A stretch of DNA of 64,000 nucleotides from Ignavibacteriales bacterium (GTDB lineage: Bacteria; Bacteroidota; Ignavibacteria; Ignavibacteriales; Melioribacteraceae), in the NCBI GenBank assembly GCA_020635275.1, contig JACKAA010000002.1:781158-845157 (forward strand), written 5' to 3'. This document shows, piece after piece, positions 28,104 to 36,257 of this stretch (its first letter is position 1; each line of letters starts with the position of its first letter). A program made the position numbers and the translations under genes. Under the pieces are notes generated by a model, which saw only the letters and a list, made by a program, of their open reading frames with translations, searched no databases and was not told where the DNA came from.

Positions 28104-29216
28104 ATGCTCGAATATAAAAATATAATAGCTTTAATTTTTGCAATTGGTGCAGCCCAAGCTATTTTTCTATTTTTTATTCTTCTCAAAAAAAAGGAAAATA
28201 GTTTTGCAAATAAATTTTTAGCAGTAACGATGCTTGTATTTGCTATTGATTTAATTGCCGGAATAATTTTTTTAGCCGGTTTTATAAATAATATTCCATG
28301 GATTTTGGGTATTAATAGTACGCTGCCATATTTATACGGACCTCTAATTTATTTATATATAATTTTTTTAATTCACAGAAGAGAAAGCTTTTTACAACAA
28401 GATTATTGCCATTTTATTCCTTTCATAATTGTTCAGTTATATGGATTACTTTTCTTCTATTTTGAACCATCTTCATATCAGTTAAGTTTACTGGATTTTA
28501 CAAAACAACCACCTTGGCATATTCAATTAGTTGGAATGCTTATTCCGGTTAGCGGATTAATTTATATGTTTCTCACAATAAGAGTTGCATATAATTTTAA
28601 TAAGCAGATCAAGAATAGTTTATCTAATATTGATAATATTGATCTCAGCTGGCTTTTATATTTAGTTGGCGGAACAGCGGTAATTTGGCTTGTTGTGTTA
28701 TTATCTTATTTAATTGGATATGCATTTGGAGAACAGCTTCAGGCAAATTTAATGATTTATATAACAATTTCAATTTTCCTTTATACACTTGCAATTAAAA
28801 GTTACAAACAACCTGAAATTAAGGTTGAAAACACTTCACAAGATTCCTATAAAAAATCTGGACTATCAGATGAAAAAGCTGAACAAATAAAACAAAGTTT
28901 GTTAGATGTTATGAATACCGATAAACCATTCCTTGATGCCAAATTAAACTTGAACCAATTGGCTGAAAAAATAGATATCAGTACACATAATCTTTCAGAA
29001 ATTATAAACACAAAAATTGAACAGAATTTTTATGATTTTATAAATAGTTACAGAGTAGAAGAAGTTAAAAAATTAATTACTGAAGATAAGAATGATAAAT
29101 ACAATTTATTAGCACATGGCTTTGAAGCAGGATTTTCATCTAAATCGGCATATTATTCAGCATTTAAAAAATTTACCGGAATGACTCCTGCACAATTTAA
29201 AAACAAAAAAATGTAG
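28104..29216 (+). CDS. Membrane AraC-family regulator (copy 1)
   Basis: A 370-residue regulator with seven hydrophobic segments in residues 7-235 and a C-terminal AraC-type helix-turn-helix (about 265-370). The latter ends in the signature GFSSKSAYYSAFKKFTGMTPAQFK. Membrane-linked AraC regulators are frequent in Bacteroidota-type genomes and probably sense an envelope or lipid signal; targets are unknown. A second copy follows 76 bp downstream. Bases 28986-29119 are identical to the equivalent stretch of that copy, although flanks are diverged (see findings). Its TAG stop is part of a dispersed palindrome. Confidence 0.85.
   Translation: MLEYKNIIALIFAIGAAQAIFLFFILLKKKENSFANKFLAVTMLVFAIDLIAGIIFLAGFINNIPWILGINSTLPYLYGPLIYLYIIFLIHRRESFLQQDYCHFIPFIIVQLYGLLFFYFEPSSYQLSLLDFTKQPPWHIQLVGMLIPVSGLIYMFLTIRVAYNFNKQIKNSLSNIDNIDLSWLLYLVGGTAVIWLVVLLSYLIGYAFGEQLQANLMIYITISIFLYTLAIKSYKQPEIKVENTSQDSYKKSGLSDEKAEQIKQSLLDVMNTDKPFLDAKLNLNQLAEKIDISTHNLSEIINTKIEQNFYDFINSYRVEEVKKLITEDKNDKYNLLAHGFEAGFSSKSAYYSAFKKFTGMTPAQFKNKKM
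28986..29119 (+). repeat. 134-bp direct repeat, copy A (gene-conversion tract)
   Basis: Base-for-base identical to 30181-30314. It encodes the first half of the AraC DNA-binding helices. Outside it the two genes differ at both the protein level (upstream) and synonymous sites (downstream). Confidence 0.95.
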
Positions 29217-29240
29217 AGACGGAATATGTCTCACTTTACG
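29213..29240. repeat. TAGAGACG palindrome, copy 1
   Basis: GTAGAGACGGAATATG followed by a degenerate CTTTACG right arm. It begins inside the last codon and supplies the TAG stop of AraC copy 1. Related copies are at 30408-30435 and 44353-44384. Confidence 0.65.
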
Positions 29241-29292
29241 TAATAGAATAAGTCTGAATAGTAGGCCGAGATCTAAAAATTTATAAAATAAT

Positions 29293-30411
29293 TTGAACAC
29301 TTTTTTTACATATGCATTTATAATTGGATCTGCACAAGGATTCTTATTAGCATTTTTTCTCTTTAGAAAAAAAGAAAACAAAATTGCTAATAGAATTTTA
29401 GCAGTTACAATGATAATCTTTTCAATGGATTTATTTCTTAACTCGCTTGCAGTAACTGGTGAAATTAAAAAAGCCCCATATTTAATTGGGTTGATGCAGA
29501 CATTTCCTTATTTGTACGGACCTTCACTTTATTTGTATGTTGTTTTTATTACTAGGGGAATTAAAAATTTTAACAAAAATTATTTACTTCATTTTTTGCC
29601 GTTTATATTTGTGCAAATTTATGCATTCTTCTTTTTTTATTTTGAATCAGAATCGTATCAATTAAATTTAGTTTATATAGAAAATCAACTTCCTTGGCAT
29701 GTTTTGCTTGTCTCGTATCTTACTCCAATATATGGTGCATTATATTTAGGTTTTTCAATCTATGAAGTTTATAAATTCAATAAGGAATTAAAGGGAACAT
29801 TCTCAAGCATAGATAGACATAATTTATCATGGATCAATTATTTAATGATTGGCTCAGTTATATTGTGGATTACCGCAATTAGTTTAACATTAATTCAAAT
29901 ATTTTTTGGAAAGGAATTTAAACCCGAACTTGGAAGTTATTTAGCAATATCAATATTTATTTATTCAATAGCATATAAAAGTCTGCAGCAGCCTGAATTA
30001 AAAAATGAGATAATTCACCATGAGTTAGAAAAAAGTGAACCATATAAAAAGAGCGGATTAAAAGAAGAAGAGGCAAATCAATATTTAAAAAAATTATTAA
30101 ATATTATGGATGAACAAAAACCATTTAAAAATGAAAAATTAAGTCTGCTTGATTTAGCTGAATTAGTCGGAATATCAACTCATAATCTTTCAGAAATTAT
30201 AAACACAAAAATTGAACAGAATTTTTATGATTTTATAAATAGTTACAGAGTAGAAGAAGTTAAAAAATTAATTACTGAAGATAAGAATGATAAATACAAT
30301 TTATTAGCACATGGATTTGAAGCAGGCTTTTCTTCAAAGTCTGCATATTATTCAGCGTTTAAAAAGTTTACTGGAATGACACCGGCACAATTTAAAATCA
30401 ATAAAACGTAG
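29293..30411 (+). CDS. Membrane AraC-family regulator (copy 2)
   Basis: A 372-residue paralogue of the preceding gene with the same plan: seven membrane segments, then an AraC helix-turn-helix. The reading frame opens after a stop at 29284, and the only plausible initiator is the TTG at 29293. No strong Shine-Dalgarno is visible. The membrane half is diverged from copy 1 (for example GSAQGFLLAFFLFRKKENK against AAQAIFLFFILLKKKENSF), so the duplication is not recent. The central DNA-binding part, however, is identical at DNA level. Both genes end in a TAG drawn from the same palindrome. Copy 2 may be cotranscribed with copy 1. Confidence 0.85.
   Translation: MNTFFTYAFIIGSAQGFLLAFFLFRKKENKIANRILAVTMIIFSMDLFLNSLAVTGEIKKAPYLIGLMQTFPYLYGPSLYLYVVFITRGIKNFNKNYLLHFLPFIFVQIYAFFFFYFESESYQLNLVYIENQLPWHVLLVSYLTPIYGALYLGFSIYEVYKFNKELKGTFSSIDRHNLSWINYLMIGSVILWITAISLTLIQIFFGKEFKPELGSYLAISIFIYSIAYKSLQQPELKNEIIHHELEKSEPYKKSGLKEEEANQYLKKLLNIMDEQKPFKNEKLSLLDLAELVGISTHNLSEIINTKIEQNFYDFINSYRVEEVKKLITEDKNDKYNLLAHGFEAGFSSKSAYYSAFKKFTGMTPAQFKINKT
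30181..30314 (+). repeat. 134-bp direct repeat, copy B (gene-conversion tract)
   Basis: Identical to 28986-29119 over 134 bases. The first difference at the right edge is synonymous (GGA versus GGC). Confidence 0.95.
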
Positions 30412-30435
30412 AGACGTAATATGTTACACCTCTAC
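30408..30435. repeat. TAGAGACG palindrome, copy 2
   Basis: Left arm GTAGAGACGTAA and right arm TTACACCTCTAC form an imperfect hairpin that starts at the stop codon of AraC copy 2. It lies in a convergent gap and could terminate transcription. Confidence 0.7.
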
Positions 30436-30488
30436 GGTAGTTTACAAATTTTAAGAATTGTTTTCTACTAAAACTAATTTTAATATTT

Positions 30489-30566
30489 GTCATTACGAGG
30501 AATCCGATGACAAGAGGATGACGAAGTAATCTGCTTTTAAGATTGCTTCACTTCGTTCGCAATGAC
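30489..30566. repeat. Dispersed palindromic element (GTCAT family), copy 3
   Basis: Inverted repeat from GTCATTACGAGGAATCC at 30489 to CACTTCGTTCGCAATGAC ending at 30566, with central GACGAAGTAATC / GATTGCTTC arms. It sits in the convergent gap between AraC copy 2 and the TonB receptor. Confidence 0.8.
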
Positions 30567-30612
30567 AACTCTAATTTATCATCATGTATTTGATCCGGTT
30601 TCTACTTTTTAG

Positions 30613-30632
30613 ATTCCCGCTTTTGCGGGAAT
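30613..30632 (-). terminator. Hairpin after the TonB receptor
   Basis: ATTCCCGC, TTTT, GCGGGAAT: a perfect 8-bp stem, 14 bp past the receptor stop on the minus strand. Downstream of it on that strand is TCTAAAAAG rather than a long T run. The unit is probably also part of a dispersed repeat. Confidence 0.6.
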
Positions 30633-30645
30633 GATTAAAACTTTC

Positions 30646-32928
30646 TTAAAACTTATAATCAAGTCCTAATACAGGCATTGTGCTCCATTGTTTTTGATAA
30701 CCCAAAGTATTCTTTTGTTCATCCCATTGGTAGAATGCAATATTCTCTCTTCCGTATGCATTCCAAACACTTAAGTAAACAATTAGGCTCGAGCTGGAAA
30801 AATAAAATCTCTTATCAACTCTAATATTTAATGAATGATAATCGGGTAATCTTTTCCCATTTATATTTTCTAAATCCCAAATTCCTCTATTTAGTTCAGT
30901 TGATTTTTCTATATCAAATGGAGTGTAAGGGGAACCGCCGGCATAAATCCAACGCAGTTTAAATTCCCATTCATCATTTGGAATGTAACCGCCCTCAATA
31001 TTAAAATTGAAAACATTATCATAAATTCTATCATGCCAATCACCATTTAAATCTTTGTATCTGGTTTTAGAATAGGAGGTACTTGCCATTCCATAAAAAT
31101 CAGAAGCTAATTTTTTCTGAATCATTAATTCAATTCCTCTTGAAAATGCTTCTCCATCATCAACAAGACTTTCGTGATTTAAGAAAACCCCATCAATCAT
31201 TGATTGATCAAAAATAAAAACATTTGGCTGAGCCGGATTAATTGGAAAATTTTGATAAGTTTTATAATAACCTTCCAAACTTAACCGAGTTGATTCACCT
31301 AACATTTTGCTAATACCTAAAATAAAATGATTGGAGGTAGGAGTTTTAAGATCTTTGAAATTATCATTCTGAATTAAAAAATTAACCGGAATTTCTTGGG
31401 TAAATATTCCGGCACTTCCCGAAACTGTAATTCCATTTTTAAGCTCGTAAGAAAGTGAAAGACGAGGGGAAAAATTTAAATGATCGTTAAATTGGAAATA
31501 ATCAATTCTGCCGCCGTATTCTAAATTGCATTGATTAAATAACTGCATTTTATGCTGGGCAAAAATTGCAAGTTTTGAGGTATTTAATTTATTCTCAACA
31601 AATAATTGCGGAGTAGGATTTCCATAATGATCTTCCCAAGTGTTGTAGAAAACATCAAAATTGCTGAAGTTATAAATTCCTTCAAATCCAAATTCAAAAC
31701 TATTTGATTTATCCATTTTGTAAAAATTTACATTTCGAAGTTTTAAATTATACTCTTTGGAATTATTTTCGAGAAGATGTTTCTTGGATTTTGTCTCCGA
31801 ATAATTTCTTTTATATCCAAAATATGTGTGAGAAATGGAAGTATTTGAATAACCTTTTTTTCCCCAGAGAAACTGCCAGTTTAATCCTGCTACATTTGTA
31901 ATTCCATCAGTTTTTCCGTAAATATTTGTCAAATCTGTTTTAACCGCATTTTCATAATCTAAATTTATCTGATCCCATGAAAAAACCTCTAATAAGGTTA
32001 ATTTGTTATTATCATTTAAATTGTACACAATTTTTGTTTGTCCATCTCCATAATGGGGAATTGCACCGCCGGTCTCACTTTCATCTAAAATTAAATCCAA
32101 ATAAGCAATACTTCCTGAAGCCATATAAGAGCCACAGTCAGATAACGGCCCTTCAATCGCTGCTCCAACACCTTGCATACTTAAATTTAATTGTGAATTA
32201 AATTGATCTTTTGAACCTTCTCTAAAAGAAATTTCCATAATTGATGAAAGCCGCTCGCCGTAAATTGGAGAAAATCCGCCAGAATAAAAATTTACATCTT
32301 CAATAAAATCAGCATTTAAAATTCCAATTGGTCCGTCTGATGAACCTTCGACTGGAAAATGATTAATATTGGGAATTTCAATATTATCAATATAAAAACT
32401 ATTTTCTATCGGACTTCCACCGCGTACAATTAAACTGTTTCGTGCATCATTAACTTTTGCCAAAGAGGGAAGTCCAAATAAAATTCTGCTCACATCTCCC
32501 GCACTTCCCGGGGCTCTTCTAATTTCTTCAGATGAAAAATTTGCAGTTCCCAAAGGTTTATCATTAATTTCAGTGAAATATCCGCTCTCAACAACTACAT
32601 CATTCAATTCAACAGATGATGGAAGCATTTCAATATTAAGATACGTTGTTCTTTTTGATCGAATTATTACATCGGTTTTTGTGACTTTTTCGTATCCAAT
32701 ATAACTGAACTGAATTGTGTAAGTTCCTACCGGAAGATCATTAAATATATAATTTCCTTTTTCGTTGGAAGTTGTTCCGCTATTTTTATTTAAAATAAAG
32801 ATGTTTACGCCAATAAGAGAATTTTTATTACTTGCATCTGCAACTAATCCTTCTAAATTTCCCGTTGGAGTATTTTGAGCGAAGATTGAATTTATTAAAA
32901 AGAAGATTAAGAGAATTGTTTTTTTCAT
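30646..32928 (-). CDS. TonB-dependent receptor with CarboxypepD_reg domain
   Basis: A 760-residue outer-membrane receptor. Signal peptide 1-17, a CarboxypepD_reg-like domain (about 23-110, with GLVADASNKNSLIGVNIFI and VGTYTIQFSYIGYEKV), a plug domain (about 115-230, with SLIVRGGSPIENSFYIDNIEIP) and a 22-strand barrel ending LGLDYKF. No SusD partner is adjacent, so it is not a standard glycan utilisation pair; siderophore, vitamin or peptide uptake remain possible. It is divergent from the ECF sigma gene across 230 bp, an arrangement often linked to sigma-regulated receptors. Confidence 0.9.
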   Translation of the reverse strand: MKKTILLIFFLINSIFAQNTPTGNLEGLVADASNKNSLIGVNIFILNKNSGTTSNEKGNYIFNDLPVGTYTIQFSYIGYEKVTKTDVIIRSKRTTYLNIEMLPSSVELNDVVVESGYFTEINDKPLGTANFSSEEIRRAPGSAGDVSRILFGLPSLAKVNDARNSLIVRGGSPIENSFYIDNIEIPNINHFPVEGSSDGPIGILNADFIEDVNFYSGGFSPIYGERLSSIMEISFREGSKDQFNSQLNLSMQGVGAAIEGPLSDCGSYMASGSIAYLDLILDESETGGAIPHYGDGQTKIVYNLNDNNKLTLLEVFSWDQINLDYENAVKTDLTNIYGKTDGITNVAGLNWQFLWGKKGYSNTSISHTYFGYKRNYSETKSKKHLLENNSKEYNLKLRNVNFYKMDKSNSFEFGFEGIYNFSNFDVFYNTWEDHYGNPTPQLFVENKLNTSKLAIFAQHKMQLFNQCNLEYGGRIDYFQFNDHLNFSPRLSLSYELKNGITVSGSAGIFTQEIPVNFLIQNDNFKDLKTPTSNHFILGISKMLGESTRLSLEGYYKTYQNFPINPAQPNVFIFDQSMIDGVFLNHESLVDDGEAFSRGIELMIQKKLASDFYGMASTSYSKTRYKDLNGDWHDRIYDNVFNFNIEGGYIPNDEWEFKLRWIYAGGSPYTPFDIEKSTELNRGIWDLENINGKRLPDYHSLNIRVDKRFYFSSSSLIVYLSVWNAYGRENIAFYQWDEQKNTLGYQKQWSTMPVLGLDYKF

Positions 32929-33158
32929 TTTTTGCCTCGTTTTGTTTTAAAATAATTTTGCAGCAAAAATATGTTAGAAAAGTAAATTAGTCGTTTTTCT
33001 CAAAGGGATAGGACTTTAAAGCCCAAAACTTGAGGTTCTATTCGATGGGGAAGGACAAAAAAACTAGAAATGAGAAATAAAAAGAGAAAAATTTAAAAGA
33101 TTTTAAGTTATCGCAAGAAAATTTTTATAACGACGTCTAAAATATAAATTGTAAATTA

Positions 33159-33725
33159 ATGTTAATGATTAAAAAAGTAGACAATAACAAATTAGAAGAT
33201 GTTGTTAAACATTATCAGGAAAAAGTAAGAAATACTTGTTTCCGGTTTGTTAAAAATGCTGAAGATGCAGATGATATTGCTCAGGAGGTTTTTATTCAAG
33301 CTTATGAATCGTTAAACCATTTTAGGAATGATTCTGAACTTTCTACATGGATATACAGAATTGCAGTAAACAAATCACTAGATTTTTTAAGATGGCAAAA
33401 AAGGAAAAAGAGATTTGCAAAGGTAAAATCAATATTTGGTTTTGTTGAAAATGAGGAAAATTCAGAAATTCAAATTTCTGTAAGTGGAAATCCTGGAAAA
33501 GAACTTGAAGAAAATGAACGAAAAAAATTACTTGATTGGGCAGTAGATCAACTTCCGGAAAATCAAAAATCAGCAATTACTCTAAGCAAATTTGAAGGAT
33601 TCAGTAATAAGGAAATATCGGAAATTTTAAATATTTCAATTTCAGCCGTGGAATCTTTAATTCATAGAGCAAAGAAAAATTTACATAATCAGTTGTTCAA
33701 TTATTATGAAAAACAAATTATATAA
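33159..33725 (+). CDS. ECF-type RNA polymerase sigma factor
   Basis: A 188-residue sigma-70 family extracytoplasmic-function factor. Region 2 is seen in CFRFVKNAEDADDIAQEVFI and LSTWIYRIAVNKSLDFLRW. Region 4 is seen in LPENQKSAITLSKFEGFSNKEISEILNISISAVESLIHRAKKNL-like text near residues 130-175. ATGs at 33159 and 33165 are both possible starts. A small membrane protein 47 bp downstream is its likely anti-sigma factor. The divergent TonB receptor and the downstream Spy-like and CotH genes are candidate targets. Confidence 0.9.
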   Translation: MLMIKKVDNNKLEDVVKHYQEKVRNTCFRFVKNAEDADDIAQEVFIQAYESLNHFRNDSELSTWIYRIAVNKSLDFLRWQKRKKRFAKVKSIFGFVENEENSEIQISVSGNPGKELEENERKKLLDWAVDQLPENQKSAITLSKFEGFSNKEISEILNISISAVESLIHRAKKNLHNQLFNYYEKQII

Positions 33726-33772
33726 ACGCAGGATTTTTTCAGAAAAATCGTCAAAAGAAATGTGAGTTAAAA

Positions 33773-34102
33773 ATGGAAAACAAAAGAGAAAAAATAGAAA
33801 AAGAGATTGAAAAAACTTTTGAACAGTTTGTTAAAGCTGATAAATTGACTCCGGATCCATATTTTTATTCAAATGTAAAGCGAAGACTGGAAAGTGAAGA
33901 CAAAAAAGAAAAATCTTTAAATATTATACTAAAACCTGCTCTTCTTTTAATTTTGATCCTTTTTAATATTACATCAATTATTTTGTATACAAGTAAAAGT
34001 GAAAAAGAAACTACTATAAGTCAGCAAAATGATTTTATAGAAATAATATCAAATGACTTAAACATAAATCAATCTCAAGAAAATATACTTTTTGAAAAAT
34101 AG
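33773..34102 (+). CDS. Small single-pass membrane protein, putative anti-sigma factor
   Basis: A 109-residue protein with a charged cytoplasmic N-terminus (KREKIEKEIEKTFEQFVKAD) and one membrane helix (about residues 48-68), followed by a short extracytoplasmic tail. No zinc-binding anti-sigma motif is seen. The anti-sigma role is inferred only from the position, immediately after the ECF sigma gene and 9 bp before the Spy-like gene. The segment LTPDPYFYSNVKRRLE is typical of the small proteins that follow ECF sigma genes in this phylum. Confidence 0.65.
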   Translation: MENKREKIEKEIEKTFEQFVKADKLTPDPYFYSNVKRRLESEDKKEKSLNIILKPALLLILILFNITSIILYTSKSEKETTISQQNDFIEIISNDLNINQSQENILFEK

Positions 34103-34111
34103 GAATTTGAA

Positions 34112-34624
34112 ATGGATATTTTTAAGCAAAATCGAAATTTGAAAATGGCAGTCATGATATTAGTAGTATTAAATATTTTGGCTCTTACATTTTTATGGTT
34201 GGGAAGACCTAAAAACCATCCGCCTGAAGAATTTCTAAGAAATCCAATCGAAGACAATAGAAGAATAATGGTGATGCTAAAAGATGAATTAGGATTTGAT
34301 GATAGGCAAGCTGAAGAGTATCTAGAATTTAGAAAAAATCACAGAATGGCTGTGGATAACTTAGAAAGGGAAATTAGAAGAATAAAAAAACAAATGTTTG
34401 ATGAAGCATTAAAAGAAGGGACAAATATTGCAATTTCAGATTCGCTATTAAATTTGGCACAAACAAAGCAAGCTGAAATAGAAAAATTAACATTTCAGCA
34501 TTTTGTAGAACTAAAGAATTTATGCGGACCAGAACAAAAAGATAAACTACAAAATTTAATTCACAAAATTCTTCAGCCAAAACCGAAAGGAAATGTTCCG
34601 CCACCGCCACATCCTAAAGAGTAA
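34112..34624 (+). CDS. Spy/CpxP-like periplasmic protein (heavy-metal-resistance-like)
   Basis: A 170-residue protein anchored by one N-terminal helix (about 9-29), followed by a long helical periplasmic domain. Features are LKDELGFDDRQAEEYLEFRKNHR, then a charged helix, and a Pro-rich tail (PKGNVPPPPHP). This matches the Spy/CpxP/ZraP-like 'periplasmic heavy-metal sensor' family, whose members are chaperones or stress sensors. It is the third gene of the sigma unit and may take part in the envelope signal. Confidence 0.75.
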   Translation: MDIFKQNRNLKMAVMILVVLNILALTFLWLGRPKNHPPEEFLRNPIEDNRRIMVMLKDELGFDDRQAEEYLEFRKNHRMAVDNLEREIRRIKKQMFDEALKEGTNIAISDSLLNLAQTKQAEIEKLTFQHFVELKNLCGPEQKDKLQNLIHKILQPKPKGNVPPPPHPKE

Positions 34625-34827
34625 TAATTTTGTATTATGTTAAAAAATAATCAATTATTCAACGATTCAATTTTCTTTGCTTCACTTATAAAAATAAGAT
34701 CTCAGATAATTCGTTTCTAGCAATTTTGTTTTTAGGGATTTGTATTTCAAAATAAAACTCACCGCAAGATTTTTTTCCTTTTATCGTCTTAAGAAATAGA
34801 CAGCAATTAAAATAGAAAGAAAAGAAT

Positions 34828-36228
34828 ATGACAAATCAAAAATATTTTATCGTTTCAATTTTATTTTTAATGGCTATAATAAGCTGTACTGATTCAATTA
34901 ATGAAAGCACAAATGAAGATAACAATCAAACCGAAGAATTGGATATTTCAGATTGGTCGGAAACAACTCACAGCAAAAGTGCATCACCAAATTATGATAT
35001 AGTATTTCCCCAAGACAAAGTAAATCGTATTGATATTAAAATTTCATCGGATGATTGGCAGACAATGCTTGATGATATGATTTCAAAATATGGAACGTTC
35101 GGCTCAAATACTGGAGGAGGTCCGCCAATGATGGAAGAAAGCAGTGATAATCCAGTTTATGTTCCATGTTCACTTTACTTCAACAATATTCAATGGTACA
35201 AAGTTGGAATTAGATTTAAAGGAAATTCAAGTCTGCGAACTTCTTGGCAAAAAGGAATTTGGAAAATTCCATTACGTTTAAACTTTGATAAATTTGAAGA
35301 TATATATCCTCAAATAAATAATCAAAGATTTTATGGATTCAAAGAACTCTCACTTTCAAGTTGTTATGATGATAAATCATTAATAAGAGAAAAAGTTGTT
35401 CCCGAGATTTTTAGAGATATGGGTGTTCCAGCTCCTCAAACATCATTCTGTAGAATTTATATTGATTATGGAGAAGGTGAAAAATATTTCGGCCTCTATA
35501 CAATTGTTGAAATAGTTGAAGACACAATGATAGAAGACCAATTTACGGAAACAGATGGAAATGTTTATAAACCGGAAGGAAATGGAGCAAGTTTTGCAAG
35601 TAATGCATTTAACTTGTCTTACTTTGAAAAAAAGAATAATGAAGAAACTGATTGGTCGGATGTTGAATCATTATTTGATGCTTTACAGTCTGAACAAAGA
35701 ATTAACAATCCTGCTGAATGGGAAAATTCATTGGAAAAAGTTTTTAATGTTAATGGATTTTTAAAATGGCTGGCTGTAAACAGCACAATTCAAAATTGGG
35801 ATACATACGGAAAAATGACTCATAATTATTATCTCTATAATGATCCCAAAAACAACTGGTTAACATGGATTCCTTGGGATAACAATGAAGCATTGCAATC
35901 TGGGAAAATGGGCGGTGCAATATCAATTTCATGCGATGAAGTAAATGATAATTGGCCTTTAATAAGATATTTATTAGATGATGAAGAATATCTTCAAAAG
36001 TATAAAATTTATTTGGCCCAAGTTGTTGAATCAGCTTTTGAGCCTTCCAAAATGACAACTAAATATCAATATTATCAAAGTTTAATTCGTGAATATGCTA
36101 TTGGTGAAAACGGCGAACAGGCTGGATATACTTTTCTATCTAATGATTCTGATTTTGACTCAGCCATTCTAGATTTAATTGCGCATGTAAATAACAGAAA
36201 TGATGCTGTAAAAAATTACATCAATTGA
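34828..36228 (+). CDS. CotH-family kinase-like lipoprotein
   Basis: A 466-residue lipoprotein (leader ending AIISC). The CotH domain spans about residues 50-440, with family motifs VGIRFKGNSSLR, GFKELSLSSCYDDKSLIREK, NVYKPEG and WIPWDNNEAL. CotH proteins are atypical secreted protein kinases (spore coat CotH phosphorylates CotB and CotG), and homologues are common in Bacteroidota surface proteins. It is followed 29 bp later by a T9SS cargo protein and preceded by a 203-bp gap with no other gene. The large protein at 56487 carries a second CotH domain. Confidence 0.85.
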   Translation: MTNQKYFIVSILFLMAIISCTDSINESTNEDNNQTEELDISDWSETTHSKSASPNYDIVFPQDKVNRIDIKISSDDWQTMLDDMISKYGTFGSNTGGGPPMMEESSDNPVYVPCSLYFNNIQWYKVGIRFKGNSSLRTSWQKGIWKIPLRLNFDKFEDIYPQINNQRFYGFKELSLSSCYDDKSLIREKVVPEIFRDMGVPAPQTSFCRIYIDYGEGEKYFGLYTIVEIVEDTMIEDQFTETDGNVYKPEGNGASFASNAFNLSYFEKKNNEETDWSDVESLFDALQSEQRINNPAEWENSLEKVFNVNGFLKWLAVNSTIQNWDTYGKMTHNYYLYNDPKNNWLTWIPWDNNEALQSGKMGGAISISCDEVNDNWPLIRYLLDDEEYLQKYKIYLAQVVESAFEPSKMTTKYQYYQSLIREYAIGENGEQAGYTFLSNDSDFDSAILDLIAHVNNRNDAVKNYIN

Positions 36229-36257
36229 AAAATCTAATTTGCAGAAATGGAGAAAAA

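Noticed and set aside
30613..30632. Reading the CCCGC hairpin as a transposon end
   Set aside because: No flanking direct repeats or transposase; best seen as a short repeat that may terminate transcription.
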